Source of the DNA: Ancalomicrobiaceae bacterium
Lineage (GTDB): Bacteria; Pseudomonadota; Alphaproteobacteria; Rhizobiales; Ancalomicrobiaceae
Direction: 5' to 3'
NCBI GenBank assembly: GCA_031291575.1
Contig: JARLIT010000338.1
Coordinates: 1 to 64,000, forward strand
Length of the DNA: 64,000 bases
Positions 1 to 11,767 of this stretch are shown one piece after another. The position numbers and the translations under genes were made by a program. How positions within the stretch are numbered: the first letter of the stretch is position 1; each line of letters begins with the position of its first letter. The notes beneath the pieces were generated by a model. It was not told the DNA's origin. It made no database searches and saw only the letters and a list, made by a program, of their open reading frames with translations.

Positions 1-111
1 CGGGACCTCGCAGGCCCGCAGCGCGGCCGGCAAACCACGGTTCGACCAAAGGCGGGTGAGAAGACATCGCCGCGTCGGGGCGCGTCGCTGTAGCGGGGCA
101 GGTTGTTTGCT

Positions 112-157
112 AAAAAAGGTCCTGTGGACCGTCTGGTGCCGGCCAGAGGCCGGCACC
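112..157 (-). terminator. Terminator downstream of the SDR gene
   Basis: Read on the minus strand just after the stop at 163 there are two hairpins in series. The first has 10-bp arms (135-144 and 148-157) around a 3-base loop. The second has 5-bp arms (118-122 and 126-130) with a 3-base loop and is followed by six T (117-112). The second has the classic form of a Rho-independent terminator. The remaining 1-111 shows nothing recognisable. Confidence 0.75.
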
Positions 158-162
158 ACACC

Positions 163-1089
163 TCACCCCCGCTTGAACTTCGGGCTCGCCTCGTCGCGAT
201 CGTCGGCATCGCCACGCCACGCCTCGTCCTGCCACAGCGCCTTCAGGCCCTCGCGGTAGCTCGGAAATGCCAGTTCGATGTCAAGATCGGACTTGATGCG
301 CGCATTGCGGATGCGTTTGTTGTCGGCATAGAAGCTCTTCGCCATCGGGCTCAACTCGGCTTCGTCGAAGGGAATCCCCTCCGGCACCGGCACGCCCATC
401 AATTCCGCCGCATAGGCGATGGCCGCTTCCGACGCTGCGGGCTCGTCATCGGTGACATTGAACGTGCCGCTTGCCCCGGTCACGGCCGCCCGTTCGACCA
501 CGCTGGCGATATCGTCGACATGGATGCGGTTGAACACCTGGCCGGGCTTGATGACGCGGCGCGCCGTGCCGGCTTCGAGGGTGACGAAATGGTTGCGGCC
601 CGGGCCATAGATGCCGGCAAGGCGGAGAATGGCGGTCGGAACCTCGGCCTGCTGTCCGACTGCCCGCCAGCCGTCTTCGGCGCCAAGCCGCCACTTCGAG
701 CGCTCTGACGTGGGATGGCAGACCGCGGTCTCGTCGACCCATTCACCGCCGGTGTCGCCATAGACGCCGACAGTGGAGAAATAGCCGATCCATTTCAGCT
801 GTCCGCCCGAGGCCGCGCGGGCGATGTCTTCGCCGTGCAGGCGCAGCACCGGATCGCCCTCGTCGTCCGGCGCGGCCGAGACGAGGATGTGCGTGGCGAC
901 GCCGAGAGCCTCCACGACTGGCTCGCTCTTCTCCTCGCCATCGAAGAGAATGGGAACGATGCCCTTCTCCTCCATGCGCACGGCTTTCTCTTCCGAGCGC
1001 GTCGTCGCGGCGACGGAATCGACGTGCGGCCCGAGAAACTCAAGGGAATAGCGCGCCGAATAACCGAGACCAAAAATCAGGAGGTGCAT
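163..1089 (-). CDS. SDR-family NAD(P)-dependent epimerase/oxidoreductase (YeeZ-like)
   Basis: A 308-residue Rossmann-fold protein. It begins MHLLIFGLGYSA, a GxGxxA nucleotide-binding loop at residues 7-12, and carries an extended-SDR layout with YFSTVGVYG near residue 105 and RLAGIYGPGR further on, matching the atypical SDR group of E. coli YeeZ and related NAD(P)-binding proteins. The reading frame stays open upstream for 56 more codons, but that stretch is Arg/Cys-rich and unlike the family, so the ATG at 1089 is preferred. The substrate is unknown; many of these proteins lack the full catalytic Tyr-Lys pair. It is probably transcribed alone and ends at a clear terminator. Confidence 0.75.
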   Translation of the reverse strand: MHLLIFGLGYSARYSLEFLGPHVDSVAATTRSEEKAVRMEEKGIVPILFDGEEKSEPVVEALGVATHILVSAAPDDEGDPVLRLHGEDIARAASGGQLKWIGYFSTVGVYGDTGGEWVDETAVCHPTSERSKWRLGAEDGWRAVGQQAEVPTAILRLAGIYGPGRNHFVTLEAGTARRVIKPGQVFNRIHVDDIASVVERAAVTGASGTFNVTDDEPAASEAAIAYAAELMGVPVPEGIPFDEAELSPMAKSFYADNKRIRNARIKSDLDIELAFPSYREGLKALWQDEAWRGDADDRDEASPKFKRG

Positions 1090-1435
1090 GATGCCGTTCC
1101 AGATGCTTGGGCGCCGGCAAGGGAGACGACAGGCGCACCGACAAGGGTGACGATAGCGACGCCGGCCGCGGCATGGCGCGCCGCCACTCGTCGAGATGGA
1201 CCGTCTTCCGTCGCGGACAAGGGTAGGTCGCAGGTCACGCCTTGCCCGGCCTTCCAAAATGCAGCGGCCGGCCCGGACGATAAGCGAACGGGCCGGCCGG
1301 AACTATCCGGTGACTGGTCGGACCAGTGGTTCTGCGAGTGCGACATTTGCTGCCCACTTGCCGCGGGCTCGAATGTCAAATTCGCTCCACTGGCCGGCCG
1401 CACTCGAACGCAGAGAGCGGCCGGAAACAGGCGGA
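1090..1435. other. Intergenic region between pnp and the SDR gene
   Basis: This 346-base gap holds the downstream end of pnp and the upstream region of the SDR gene. A hairpin with 8-bp GC arms (1394-1401 and 1417-1424) lies 12 bases past the pnp stop and may end pnp transcripts, though no T-tract follows. A second small palindrome, ACTGGT-CGG-ACCAGT, lies at 1313-1327. I see no gene here. Confidence 0.5.
1394..1424 (-). terminator. Candidate pnp 3' hairpin
   Basis: The arms CCGGCCGC and GCGGCCGG at 1394-1401 and 1417-1424 pair perfectly around a 15-base loop, immediately downstream of the pnp stop codon. There is no T-run, so it may stabilise the mRNA end or assist Rho-dependent ending rather than act as an intrinsic terminator. 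Confidence 0.4.
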
Positions 1436-3574
<2,139 letters not shown>

Positions 3575-3908
3575 GTCTTTCGGGTCCTTGCGTCATGGAG
3601 TTCCGGCTAGGAGCCATGAGCAAGACGGCGAGCCTCTCTTCACCCTGCGCGCTACGACGCTGCGGCACGCCGCGGGAAAAGAGACCGGCGATCCTGCCAT
3701 GGCAAACGGCTGCCGGAACAGGTGTCGGGCCGCCTGCCCGACTGCCGCGATCATCGCGGCGGGCTCGGGCGGGCAGCCGGTGAGGCCGTCAGGTCCGTGC
3801 CGGGTCGTCGTGACCACGGCCGGGGCCCCTCGGGCCTCGAAGGGATTCACTGAACAGCGGCGGCAAGGCGGCGCACGGCTGCCTGCCGCCGGACTTGGGT
3901 CGAGGGGA
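3575..3908 (-). promoter_or_regulatory. rpsO-pnp intercistronic leader with strong hairpins
   Basis: This 334-base stretch has no gene. It contains a two-tier stem-loop at 3734-3776: outer arms CTGCCCG (3734-3740) and CGGGCAG (3770-3776) enclose the 17-base palindrome at 3744-3760. A second hairpin with 8-bp arms (3858-3865 and 3884-3891) lies just after the rpsO stop. In E. coli the pnp leader is an RNase III processing and PNPase autoregulation site. The same role here is an inference from position and structure. Confidence 0.5.
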
Positions 3909-4178
3909 TCAGCGGCGCAGGCCGAGCTGCTCCACGACAGCGCGATAGCGCGCTTCGTCCTTCTTCTTCAGGTAATCAAGCAAGCTGCGGCGCTGGCTGA
4001 CCATCTTGAGAAGCCCGCGGCGGGAATGATTATCCTTGGCGTGGCTCTTGAAGTGCTCGGTCAGATTGGAGATGCGCTCGGACAGAATGGCGATCTGGAC
4101 TTCCGGCGAACCGGTGTCACCCTTGCCCTTGGCGAACTTGGCGATGACTTCCTGCTTACGCGCTTGCGTGATCGACAT
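3909..4178 (-). CDS. rpsO: 30S ribosomal protein S15
   Basis: An 89-residue protein starting [18 protein letters not shown], with the S15 signature region [34 protein letters not shown] and the C-terminal end typical of S15. It binds 16S rRNA in the 30S platform. The frame extends 7 codons upstream, but the ATG at 4178 is preceded by AAAGGAG at a good distance and gives the universal 89-residue length. pnp follows in the same direction. The usual upstream partner truB is absent here. Confidence 0.97.
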   Translation of the reverse strand: MSITQARKQEVIAKFAKGKGDTGSPEVQIAILSERISNLTEHFKSHAKDNHSRRGLLKMVSQRRSLLDYLKKKDEARYRAVVEQLGLRR

Positions 4179-4609
4179 CGGGTGCTCCTTTTTCAACAAC
4201 TATGGCCCGGCCGGGATGTCGTCCAGCCGGGTTGTGAGCCGATCGAGATCGGTGAGGGGTGCTTATGCACGAGTTCGCCGGCAAAGGCTAGGGGAATCCG
4301 CAATTCCCGCAGCCCGCTGCCCTGGCGCGGTCGGGTCGGCGGGGTGATTGTGGTTCCGATCGACGTCCTGCGGCCGGTTGCGGACGGCAACTCGGGTTGC
4401 ATCCGGTCTTGACGATTGCATCACCCGGCGGCTTGCGCCAAGGAAGGATCGGGCGAAGCGCCACCGGCGATCGAGCCCTGCCGCATGCTTCCAACCGGAT
4501 CGAACCCATCTGGTCGACGGGACATTACGCAGATTCAATCGTTTGAGCGTATTCTTGCCGCTCAGGTCCGGTCAACTTGAGCCGAACACGCTCTAGCTGG
4601 AAGCGCGCG
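4179..4609. other. Divergent intergenic region upstream of rpsO
   Basis: This 431-base gap separates leftward rpsO from a rightward membrane protein gene. It should hold both promoters. Short frames on the minus strand (for example around 4193-4402) have no family resemblance. In many alphaproteobacteria this position is held by truB; no remnant of truB was recognised. Confidence 0.4.
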
Positions 4610-5320
4610 ATGTACAGACGCCTCGATCCCGATCTCATCATCGCCACCATCGAGCGCCTCGGAGCCCGCATCGCGGCGCGTTTCCCGGATTCGGAGTTGC
4701 TGAAGGTCTGCGGCGAACTTGCCGCCCTCGGCCGCGCCAGCGCCAGACGCGCCGAACGTCTCGGCCGGCCCAACTGGACGCTGAGGATCATCGTCGCCCT
4801 GATCGTCGTCGCCGGCCTTGTCGTGTTCGTCTATCTGGCGGCCAAACTCGACTTCGATCCGGGCACCCGCAGCCTGTTCTCGCTCGTCCAGAGCGTCGAT
4901 GCCTTCTTCAACCTCGCCGTGCTCGCCGGCGCCGCGATCTTCTCGCTGATGTCGATCGAGACCCGGATCGTGCGGGCGCGTGCCAGCGCCGCGCTCAACC
5001 CGATCCGCGCGATGGTGCATATCATCGACATGCATCAGTTGACCAAGGATCCCGGCATGGCCGGCCAGACGCATCTGATGACGCCCGCCTCGCCGCCGCG
5101 CGATCTCTCGCCCTTCGAACTGACCCGCTATCTCGATTACTGCTCGGAAATGCTGTCGCTCGCCGCCAAGCTCGCCGCGCTCGTCGCCGTTTCGACCGAG
5201 GATGCGGTCGTCGCTGCTGCGGTCAACGACATCGAGACGCTGGCCGGCACGATTTCCCAGAAGATCTGGCAGAAGATCATGATCGCCGATGTGACCGTTT
5301 CGCCGGCCGAGGCCGGCTGA
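4610..5320 (+). CDS. Conserved hypothetical protein with two membrane segments
   Basis: A 236-residue protein of unknown function. Two hydrophobic segments are visible, near residues 57-81 ([19 protein letters not shown]) and 100-117 ([16 protein letters not shown]), followed by a soluble helical C-terminal half with short His/Asp segments ([14 protein letters not shown]). The ATG at 4610 is chosen over an in-frame start 11 codons earlier because the shorter product begins [10 protein letters not shown], resembling a structured N-terminus. It lies immediately before dapE in the same direction and may be cotranscribed with it. The layout is that of a small membrane-anchored accessory protein; no enzymatic motif is seen. 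Confidence 0.6.
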   Translation: MYRRLDPDLIIATIERLGARIAARFPDSELLKVCGELAALGRASARRAERLGRPNWTLRIIVALIVVAGLVVFVYLAAKLDFDPGTRSLFSLVQSVDAFFNLAVLAGAAIFSLMSIETRIVRARASAALNPIRAMVHIIDMHQLTKDPGMAGQTHLMTPASPPRDLSPFELTRYLDYCSEMLSLAAKLAALVAVSTEDAVVAAAVNDIETLAGTISQKIWQKIMIADVTVSPAEAG

Positions 5321-5379
5321 ACCGGGCTCCGCCCGCGACACGGTTGACCGGCAGCGGCGCGGGCGGCTACACCGATACC

Positions 5380-6555
5380 ATGACGTCTTCAAACGGCCCG
5401 ACGGCCGATCCCGTCCAGATCCTCGCCAGCCTGATCGCCTGCCCCTCGGTGACGCCCGAGGAGGGCGGTGCGCTGCAGTATCTGGCGCGCCTGTTGGGAG
5501 AGACCGGGTTTGCGACCGAAATCGTCACGTTTTCCGAACCGGGCACGCCCGACGTCGCCAACCTCTTCGCCAGGATCGGCCGCGGCGCCCCGCACCTGAC
5601 GTTTGCCGGGCATACCGACGTCGTTCCCCCCGGCGACGCGGCGCTGTGGCGGCACGATCCGTTCTCGGGCGCCGTCGTCGACGGCGAGATCTTCGGGCGC
5701 GGCGCCGCCGACATGAAGGGCGGCATCGCCGCCTTCGCCGCCGCCGCACTCGACCATCTCGCCGAGGCCGGGCTCGAGCGCGGGACGATCTCGTTCCTCA
5801 TCACCGGCGACGAGGAAGGCCCGTCGATCAACGGCACGGTGAAACTGTTGCAGTGGGCTGCGGCCCGCGGCGAGCGTTTCGATGCGGCCATCGTCGGCGA
5901 GCCGACCAACCCCAGCGCATTGGGCGAAGCGATCAAGGTCGGCCGGCGCGGCTCGCTCTCCGGCACGATCACCGTCGCCGGCCGCCAGGGCCACGTCGCC
6001 TATCCGCATCTGGCCGAAAATCCGATCCCCGGCCTTGCCCGGCTGGTGGCCGCTGTCGCATCCGCGCCACTCGATGCCGGCAACGAGCGGTTCCAGCCGT
6101 CGAACCTCGAATTCGTCTCCTTCGACGTCGGCAACCCCACCTGGAACGTCATTCCCGCCGAGGCCAAGGCGCGCTTCAACATCCGCTTCAACGACCAGTG
6201 GACACAGAGTTCGCTCGCAGCGTGGCTGAACGAGACGCTGGCACGGGCCGCCGGCAACGAGGTCCCGTGGTCGCTCGGCTTCGAGCCGACTTCGAGCGAT
6301 TCCTTCCTGACCCACGATGCCCGGTTGATCGACATGCTGTCGGCCGCCATCCGCGACGTCACCGGCCGGACGGCCGAGCTGTCGACCGGTGGCGGCACGT
6401 CGGACGCACGCTTCATCAAGGACTACTGCCCGGTCGTTGAATTCGGTCTCGTCGGCAAGACGATGCATCAGGCGAACGAGCGCGTCGCGGTCGCCGATCT
6501 CCTCGACCTCAAGCGCATCTATCGGCGCTTCCTCGAGCGGTATTTCGCGCCATGA
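5380..6555 (+). CDS. dapE: Succinyl-diaminopimelate desuccinylase
   Basis: A 391-residue M20-family zinc hydrolase that removes succinate from N-succinyl-LL-diaminopimelate in the lysine/peptidoglycan precursor pathway. Metal and catalytic motifs are in order: GHTDVVP (His78), [10 protein letters not shown] (Asp111), GDEEG (Glu145/146), GEPT, a dimerisation lid, and the C-terminal KTMHQANE with the last metal His. The ATG at 5380 starts [26 protein letters not shown]; an upstream in-frame start would add 12 non-conserved residues. The stop overlaps the next gene by 4 bases (ATGA), indicating translational coupling. The partner gene dapD is also in this window (37453-38310) but not linked. Confidence 0.95.
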   Translation: MTSSNGPTADPVQILASLIACPSVTPEEGGALQYLARLLGETGFATEIVTFSEPGTPDVANLFARIGRGAPHLTFAGHTDVVPPGDAALWRHDPFSGAVVDGEIFGRGAADMKGGIAAFAAAALDHLAEAGLERGTISFLITGDEEGPSINGTVKLLQWAAARGERFDAAIVGEPTNPSALGEAIKVGRRGSLSGTITVAGRQGHVAYPHLAENPIPGLARLVAAVASAPLDAGNERFQPSNLEFVSFDVGNPTWNVIPAEAKARFNIRFNDQWTQSSLAAWLNETLARAAGNEVPWSLGFEPTSSDSFLTHDARLIDMLSAAIRDVTGRTAELSTGGGTSDARFIKDYCPVVEFGLVGKTMHQANERVAVADLLDLKRIYRRFLERYFAP

Positions 6556-7142
6556 TCGCGTTTTCCGACATCGAGGAAGCCCTTGCCGGCTGCTGGCGCA
6601 TCGCCTTCGGCGACCAGTCGGCGATGCGGCACTTCGACCTGACGGCCGACGGCTTCTGGGGGTCGTTCCGGCTCGCCGGCATCATCGCCGTCTGCGACGC
6701 GGTCGATGCCACGGTCGGCCACTTCGCCGGCTATGACGGCAGCGCCGCCGATGCGGGGCTCGGCGCGGCGATCTGGGTCTTCATCGTCGCCGGTCTCACC
6801 TCGCTCGTCACCTTTACCGCTTTTCCGCTGCTCGTTGCCGCCGCCGCCCGGCCGATGGGCCTGTCGGAGCGCTTTGCCCCCTATGTGACGATCCGCAACT
6901 GGCTGACGTTCTTCCTGTCCTTTCCGATCTATCTCTTGAATGCCTTCACCTATGCCGAATGGCTGCCGCTCGACGTCATCGGTCTCGTGGTGCTCTCCTT
7001 CGAGGTCGTTGTGCTGCTGGCCGGTTACAGCGTCGCGCGCGTCGTCCTCGGCGCTGCGAAGTCGATTGCCATCGGCCTGTCGCTGATGGATTTTCTCCTG
7101 GCGCTCGTCATCGCCAAAGGCGCCACCATGCTGCTGTTCTGA
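6552..7142 (+). CDS. Hypothetical multi-pass membrane protein downstream of dapE
   Basis: A 196-residue hydrophobic protein with about four predicted membrane segments (residues about 75-97, 115-132, 138-160 and 175-196). The start overlaps the dapE stop by 4 bases, so it is translationally coupled to dapE. No catalytic motif is visible. The coupling is seen in the sequence; a role in envelope or peptidoglycan precursor supply is only guilt by association. Confidence 0.6.
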   Translation: MIAFSDIEEALAGCWRIAFGDQSAMRHFDLTADGFWGSFRLAGIIAVCDAVDATVGHFAGYDGSAADAGLGAAIWVFIVAGLTSLVTFTAFPLLVAAAARPMGLSERFAPYVTIRNWLTFFLSFPIYLLNAFTYAEWLPLDVIGLVVLSFEVVVLLAGYSVARVVLGAAKSIAIGLSLMDFLLALVIAKGATMLLF

Positions 7143-7161
7143 CCTCGAGTGGGCTTCCGCC

Positions 7162-8025
7162 ATGCCGTCCTTCGATCGCCGCCTCACCCCCGCCCGTCCC
7201 GACCTCGCCGCCGCCCATCTGAAGGGCATCATCGAGGCCGCAGACTATGCCGAAGGCGTCGCCGCGCGTGTGGTCGAGGCCCTGGCGCCGCTGCGTGTCG
7301 CGCCGCGCCCCGACGCCACCCTCGACACCGAGGCTCTCTACGGTGAGGAACTGACCATCTATGACGAGGACGAGGACGGCTGGGCCTGGGTGCAGCTCGC
7401 CCATGACGGCTACGTCGGCTACGCTCCGGGCGGCGCCCTCCTGAAGACCCCGCGCCGGATCGCCACCCATGTCGTCACCGCGCTCAGGACCTTCATCTTC
7501 CCCGCTCCCTCGATCAAGGAGCCGCCGGTCACCTGGGCCTCGCTCGGCGCAGAGCTGAACATCGTGCGCGAGGTGGAGGAAAAGGGTCGCCGCTTCGGCA
7601 TCCTCGATTCCGGCAGCGCAGTGGTCATGGCGCATGTGCGCGACATCGGCTTTCGCGAAGCGGATCCGGTGGCGGTCGCCGAGCGTTTCCTCGGCACGCC
7701 GTACCTGTGGGGCGGCAAGTCGAGCTTCGGCATCGACTGTTCCGGCCTCGTCCAGACCGCGCTGGCCGCTGCCGGCATCCGCTGCCCACGCGATTCCGAT
7801 CTGCAGGAGGCGAACCTCGGCGACGCCGTCTCGCTCGATCCCGCGCAGTGGCGGCGCGGCGATATCCTGTGCTGGCCCGGCCATGTCGCCTTCGTGCGCG
7901 ACGCCGACACCATCCTGCACGCCAACGCCCACCAAATGGCCGTTGCCATTGAAGGCCGCGACGCCGCGCTTGCCCGGATCACTGCGGCGGGGAGCCCGTT
8001 GAGGTCAGTGAAGCGGGTCGGGTAA
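7162..8025 (+). CDS. NlpC/P60-family cell-wall peptidase with SH3-like domains
   Basis: A 287-residue predicted gamma-D-glutamyl-diamino acid endopeptidase of the dipeptidyl-peptidase VI type. The N-terminal two thirds carry bacterial SH3-like repeats (SETLYGEELTIYDEDEDGW-type segment at about 53-75, and a second near 125-165). The C-terminal NlpC/P60 domain has GTPYLWGGKSSFGIDCSGL with catalytic Cys193, GHVAFV with His241, and a third polar residue around His253 (LHANAH). There is no obvious signal peptide, as is common in the alphaproteobacterial members, which act in peptidoglycan peptide recycling. It follows the dapE pair in the same direction with a 19-base gap. Confidence 0.85.
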   Translation: MPSFDRRLTPARPDLAAAHLKGIIEAADYAEGVAARVVEALAPLRVAPRPDATLDTEALYGEELTIYDEDEDGWAWVQLAHDGYVGYAPGGALLKTPRRIATHVVTALRTFIFPAPSIKEPPVTWASLGAELNIVREVEEKGRRFGILDSGSAVVMAHVRDIGFREADPVAVAERFLGTPYLWGGKSSFGIDCSGLVQTALAAAGIRCPRDSDLQEANLGDAVSLDPAQWRRGDILCWPGHVAFVRDADTILHANAHQMAVAIEGRDAALARITAAGSPLRSVKRVG

Positions 8026-8045
8026 GGCCCTTCAGCCTGAGGAGC

Positions 8046-8990
8046 TCAATACCCCGTCATTCGATCGACGACATTGTCGAGAGCGAGCCCGGCGCGATGC
8101 CGCTCGATCTGGTCGAGGACATAGCCGCAGAGCCGGCGCGGATCGGAATCGGCCGCCGCGTGCGGGGTGATGACGACATTCGGCGCCGCCCACAACGGGC
8201 TGTCGGAAGAGAGCGGCTCGGCTTCGAACACGTCGAGGCTGGCGCCGAGGAGGGTGCCATCGGCGAGGGCGGCGATGATGTCGGTCTCGACCTGCAACCC
8301 GCCGCGCCCGGCATTGATCAGCACCGGGCCGCCGAGCCGGCCGTCGCGGGCGAGCCTGGCAAACAGCCCGGCGTTGAGGATGCCGCGTGTCTCCGGCGTC
8401 AGCGGCAGCAGCACGACCAGGATATCGGTGCGGGCGAGAAAGGCGTCGAGCCCGGCCGCTCCGGCAAAGACCGGCACATCCGACGCCGCATCACCCCTGC
8501 GGCTCCAGCCGGCGACGTCAAATCCGAGGCGTCGCAGCGCGCTGGCCGCGTCGCGACCGAGCACGCCGAGCCCCATGATGCCGATACGGACGTCGCCGGC
8601 TGCCGGTTGGTCGGCGAGCGGTCGCCAGCGCCGTTCGCTTTGCGCACTGTGGAAATGGAAGCCGGCACGATGGTGATGCAGCACCTGCCAGACGACATAT
8701 TCGGTCATGCGCCGGGTGAGATCGGGATCGACGACGCGGACGACCGGCACAGCGGGCAGCGTCGCATCGGCGATGAGCGCATCGACGCCAGCGCCGAGGT
8801 TGAAGATCGCCTCGAGATGGACGAGGCCGGCGAGCAGGCCCGGCTTCGGCTTCCACACCGCGGCATAGCGCACCTCGGCCGGATCATACGGCGCCCGCGC
8901 GTCGACGACGGTCAGGCCGCGGGCGCTGCGTCCGAAATGATCGAGCCACATGTCCGGCTGCCAGCCGGTCACAGCGACGAGGAGCGACAT
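8046..8990 (-). CDS. Glyoxylate/hydroxypyruvate reductase A-type D-2-hydroxyacid dehydrogenase
   Basis: A 314-residue NAD(P)H-dependent D-2-hydroxyacid dehydrogenase resembling GhrA. The nucleotide-binding loop is IGIMGLGVLGRDAASAL. The catalytic triad context is present as INAGRGGLQVE (Arg), DVFEAEPL (Glu) and ITPHAAA (His). Such enzymes reduce glyoxylate or hydroxypyruvate in the cytosol. The frame is open for 29 codons upstream, but the ATG at 8990 (MSLLVAVTGWQPDMW) fits GhrA. It is convergent with the NlpC/P60 gene, 20 bases apart, and 96 bases downstream of rmuC in the same direction. Confidence 0.85.
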   Translation of the reverse strand: MSLLVAVTGWQPDMWLDHFGRSARGLTVVDARAPYDPAEVRYAAVWKPKPGLLAGLVHLEAIFNLGAGVDALIADATLPAVPVVRVVDPDLTRRMTEYVVWQVLHHHRAGFHFHSAQSERRWRPLADQPAAGDVRIGIMGLGVLGRDAASALRRLGFDVAGWSRRGDAASDVPVFAGAAGLDAFLARTDILVVLLPLTPETRGILNAGLFARLARDGRLGGPVLINAGRGGLQVETDIIAALADGTLLGASLDVFEAEPLSSDSPLWAAPNVVITPHAAADSDPRRLCGYVLDQIERHRAGLALDNVVDRMTGY

Positions 8991-9086
8991 CGAGGATCCT
9001 TTCAGGCGGGCGGCGCGAATCCGGCCGGGTGACACGTCGGATGGGCGCAGATTGGCCGGCGGCACGGCAAATGTCACCCCTGTGCC

Positions 9087-10199
9087 TCACCCGGCCCGGC
9101 CGACGGCCTCGTCCATCTCGACCTCGCCGATGCGTTCGCCGCGACGAGAGATCCGATCGGTGGCCGAGACGATCTGGTCGAGGTCGCGGCGCGCCTGATC
9201 ATGGTGGGAGAGGAGCTTTGCGACCCGCTCGCGCAAAGCCTCGACGTCGGCGACGAGATGGCCGACTTCTGTGCGGATTTCGCGTGCCGCCGCCTCGATC
9301 CGCCGATCGCGGTTGAGCGAGCGAATCACCTGGATCGCCAGCACCAACAGCGTCGGCGAAACGATGATGACGCGGGCCCGGTGCGCCTTCTGCACGAGAT
9401 CGTCGAATTCCTCGTAGAGCCGGGCGAACACCGATTCGGCCGGCACAAACAACAGCGCCATATCCTGCGTCTCGCCGGGCACCAGGTATTTGTCGCGCAC
9501 GTCGATGATGTGTTTGAGCATGTCTCGGCGGAACAGACCGCGAGCGCGGTTCTCCTCCTCCATAGTCTCAGCCGTGTCGATTGCCGTCGAACTTTCGAGC
9601 GGAAACTTGGCGTCGATCGCTAAGGGTGGACCACCCGGGATCTCGATCAGGCAATCCGGGCGTGCGCCACCCGAAAGCGTCGGCTGGAAGCGATAGGACC
9701 CGACGGGGAGGCAGTCGGCGACAATCGCCTCCATCGAGCCCTGGCCGAAGGCGCCGCGCGCCTGTTTGTTGGAGAAGATGGCACGGATATCTTCCATATG
9801 GCCGGAGAGATCGGCGATCCCGCGCTGGGCGCGGTCGATGACGGCGAGCCGCTCGTTGAGTTTGCCGAGTTCGGCGTGCGTTGCCTCGCGCCCATCGACC
9901 ATGGCGGAGCCGATGTGGCGGGTGAGGCCGTCGAGCCGGTCGGCGACGTGGCGGGCGAAATCCGACTGGCGCGAGCCGATGACGCCGGCCATGGTCTGCA
10001 TGCGGATGGAGATGTCCTCCTGCATGCGGGCGAGATCGGCGAGACGGTGGTCGATATCGCGGATGTCTTCGGCATCGGCCGCTGCGCCACGGCGCCGCAC
10101 GGCGCGGCCGAGCGCCAGAAAAAGCGCCGCAACGATGAGACCAACGGCTATGCCGAGGGCAATATCCGAGCTGAGCATCTTGAAAACCGTCTCATACAT
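9087..10199 (-). CDS. rmuC: DNA recombination protein RmuC
   Basis: A 370-residue protein with one N-terminal membrane segment (about residues 12-31), a long coiled-coil stalk (about 45-145) and the RmuC nuclease-like domain starting near LPVGSYRFQPTLSGGARPDCLIEI and including the conserved AIDAKFPLESS motif (a PD-(D/E)XK-like core). RmuC limits inversions between short repeats in E. coli. The ATG at 10199 (MYETVFKML) is preferred over an in-frame TTG two codons earlier. It is divergent from def with a 61-base gap that must hold both promoters. Confidence 0.92.
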   Translation of the reverse strand: MYETVFKMLSSDIALGIAVGLIVAALFLALGRAVRRRGAAADAEDIRDIDHRLADLARMQEDISIRMQTMAGVIGSRQSDFARHVADRLDGLTRHIGSAMVDGREATHAELGKLNERLAVIDRAQRGIADLSGHMEDIRAIFSNKQARGAFGQGSMEAIVADCLPVGSYRFQPTLSGGARPDCLIEIPGGPPLAIDAKFPLESSTAIDTAETMEEENRARGLFRRDMLKHIIDVRDKYLVPGETQDMALLFVPAESVFARLYEEFDDLVQKAHRARVIIVSPTLLVLAIQVIRSLNRDRRIEAAAREIRTEVGHLVADVEALRERVAKLLSHHDQARRDLDQIVSATDRISRRGERIGEVEMDEAVGRAG

Positions 10200-10260
10200 G
10201 TCCAAGAGAATAGACCAAATCCGTTTCGCCGAACGTTAATGTCCGAGGCCGGCCCTACCC

Positions 10261-10773
10261 ATGTCCAAACTCGACGTCATTCTCATCCCCGACCGCCGCC
10301 TGCGGCAGGTGTGCGAGCCCGTCACCAAGGTTGACGGCGCGGTCAGACGTACGCTCGACGACATGCTGGAGACGATGTATGCCGCACCGGGCATCGGGCT
10401 CGCCGCGCCGCAGGTCGGCGTGATGAAGCGCATGCTGGTGATCGACATTACGCGCGAGGGCGAACCCAAGCAGCCGTATTTCTTCATCAACCCGAAGGTG
10501 GTCTGGGCCTCGGAAGAGGTCTCGACCTACCAGGAAGGCTGCCTGTCGATCCCCGAATACTACGAGGATGTCGAGCGGCCGGCGCGGGTCAGGGTCGAAT
10601 ACGTCGACCACGACGGTTCCGAGCAGGAGATCGTCGCCGAGGGGCTCCTCTCCACCTGTCTGCAGCATGAGATCGACCATCTGAACGGCGTCCTCTTCAT
10701 CGATTACATCTCGCGACTGAAGCGCGAGCGGGTGATGAAGAAATTCATCAAGCGCGCCAAGTCCGTCGCCTGA
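10261..10773 (+). CDS. def: Peptide deformylase
   Basis: A 170-residue Fe/Zn metalloenzyme that removes the N-formyl group from nascent proteins. All three signature motifs are present: [10 protein letters not shown] (I), EGCLS (II, metal Cys) and QHEIDHLNG (III, metal His pair and catalytic Glu). It is the first gene of a def-fmt-truA operon, a widely conserved order that pairs deformylation with formylation. Confidence 0.97.
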   Translation: MSKLDVILIPDRRLRQVCEPVTKVDGAVRRTLDDMLETMYAAPGIGLAAPQVGVMKRMLVIDITREGEPKQPYFFINPKVVWASEEVSTYQEGCLSIPEYYEDVERPARVRVEYVDHDGSEQEIVAEGLLSTCLQHEIDHLNGVLFIDYISRLKRERVMKKFIKRAKSVA

Positions 10774-10810
10774 CCGGCCGCGGCTTCGGAGCGGCCGGCG
10801 AAAGAGAGTG

Positions 10811-11743
10811 ATGAACCTTACGATCGTCTTCATGGGCAGCCCCGCCTTTTCGGTGCCGACACTCGAGGCCATTAAGGCTGCCGGACACAGGATCGTCGCT
10901 GTCTATTCGCAGCCGCCGAAGCCGGCCGGACGCGGGCTGGACTTGACGCCCTCGCCGGTCAACGCCCGCGCCGAGGCGATGGGGTTGGCCGTCCGCACAC
11001 CGAAGAGCCTCAGGAACGAGGCGGAACAGGCCGACTTTGCCGCGCTTGCCGCCGACGTCGCGGTCGTCGTCGCCTACGGGCTGATCCTGCCGAAGCCGAT
11101 TCTGGACGCGCCGCGGCTCGGCTGCCTCAATCTGCACGGCTCGATCCTGCCGCGCTGGCGCGGTGCTGCGCCGATCGAACGAGCGGTGATGGCGGGCGAT
11201 GCCGAGACCGGCATCGAGGTGATGAGCATGGAGGAAGGGCTCGACACCGGCCCGGTCGCCTTGTCAGGCCGAGTGACGATCGGACCCGACGAAACCGCCG
11301 GCGATTTGCGTGGACGCCTGTCCGGCATCGGCGCGGCCCTGATGGTGGACGCACTCGACAAGCTGGAGAAAGGCGAGCTTACCTTTGCAGCCCAACCCGC
11401 CGAGGGCGCGACCTACGCCAGGAAGATCGACAAAGCCGAGACGCGAATCGACTGGTCACTACAGGCCACCGAGGTGCACAACCGGATCCGCGGGCTCTCC
11501 CCCTTCCCCGGCGCCTGGTGCGAGATGCCCCTGGGCAAGCGGCTCGAGCGGGTGAAGATCTTTCGCACGGAGATCGCAGCGGGGTCCGGGCCGGCCGGCA
11601 CCATCCTCGACGAGCGCCTGACGATCGCCTGCGGCGAGGGCGCGATCCGCCTCACCGAACTGCAGAAGGCCGGCGGCCGGACGCTCGACGGGATCGCTTT
11701 CCAGCGCGGCGCGGCCATCGCACCCGGCACCCGACTGCCGTAA
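10811..11743 (+). CDS. fmt: Methionyl-tRNA formyltransferase
   Basis: A 310-residue enzyme that formylates the initiator Met-tRNA using 10-formyltetrahydrofolate. The N-terminal formyltransferase domain starts [20 protein letters not shown] and has the signature [17 protein letters not shown] with catalytic Asn-His near 105-108; the C-terminal OB-like domain spans about 205-310. A GTG one codon before the chosen ATG is also possible. A GA-rich ribosome-binding site (AAAGAGAG) precedes it. It lies 37 bases after def and 24 bases before truA. Confidence 0.97.
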   Translation: MNLTIVFMGSPAFSVPTLEAIKAAGHRIVAVYSQPPKPAGRGLDLTPSPVNARAEAMGLAVRTPKSLRNEAEQADFAALAADVAVVVAYGLILPKPILDAPRLGCLNLHGSILPRWRGAAPIERAVMAGDAETGIEVMSMEEGLDTGPVALSGRVTIGPDETAGDLRGRLSGIGAALMVDALDKLEKGELTFAAQPAEGATYARKIDKAETRIDWSLQATEVHNRIRGLSPFPGAWCEMPLGKRLERVKIFRTEIAAGSGPAGTILDERLTIACGEGAIRLTELQKAGGRTLDGIAFQRGAAIAPGTRLP

Positions 11744-11767
11744 CGGCCGCAACGGACAGAACGCGTC

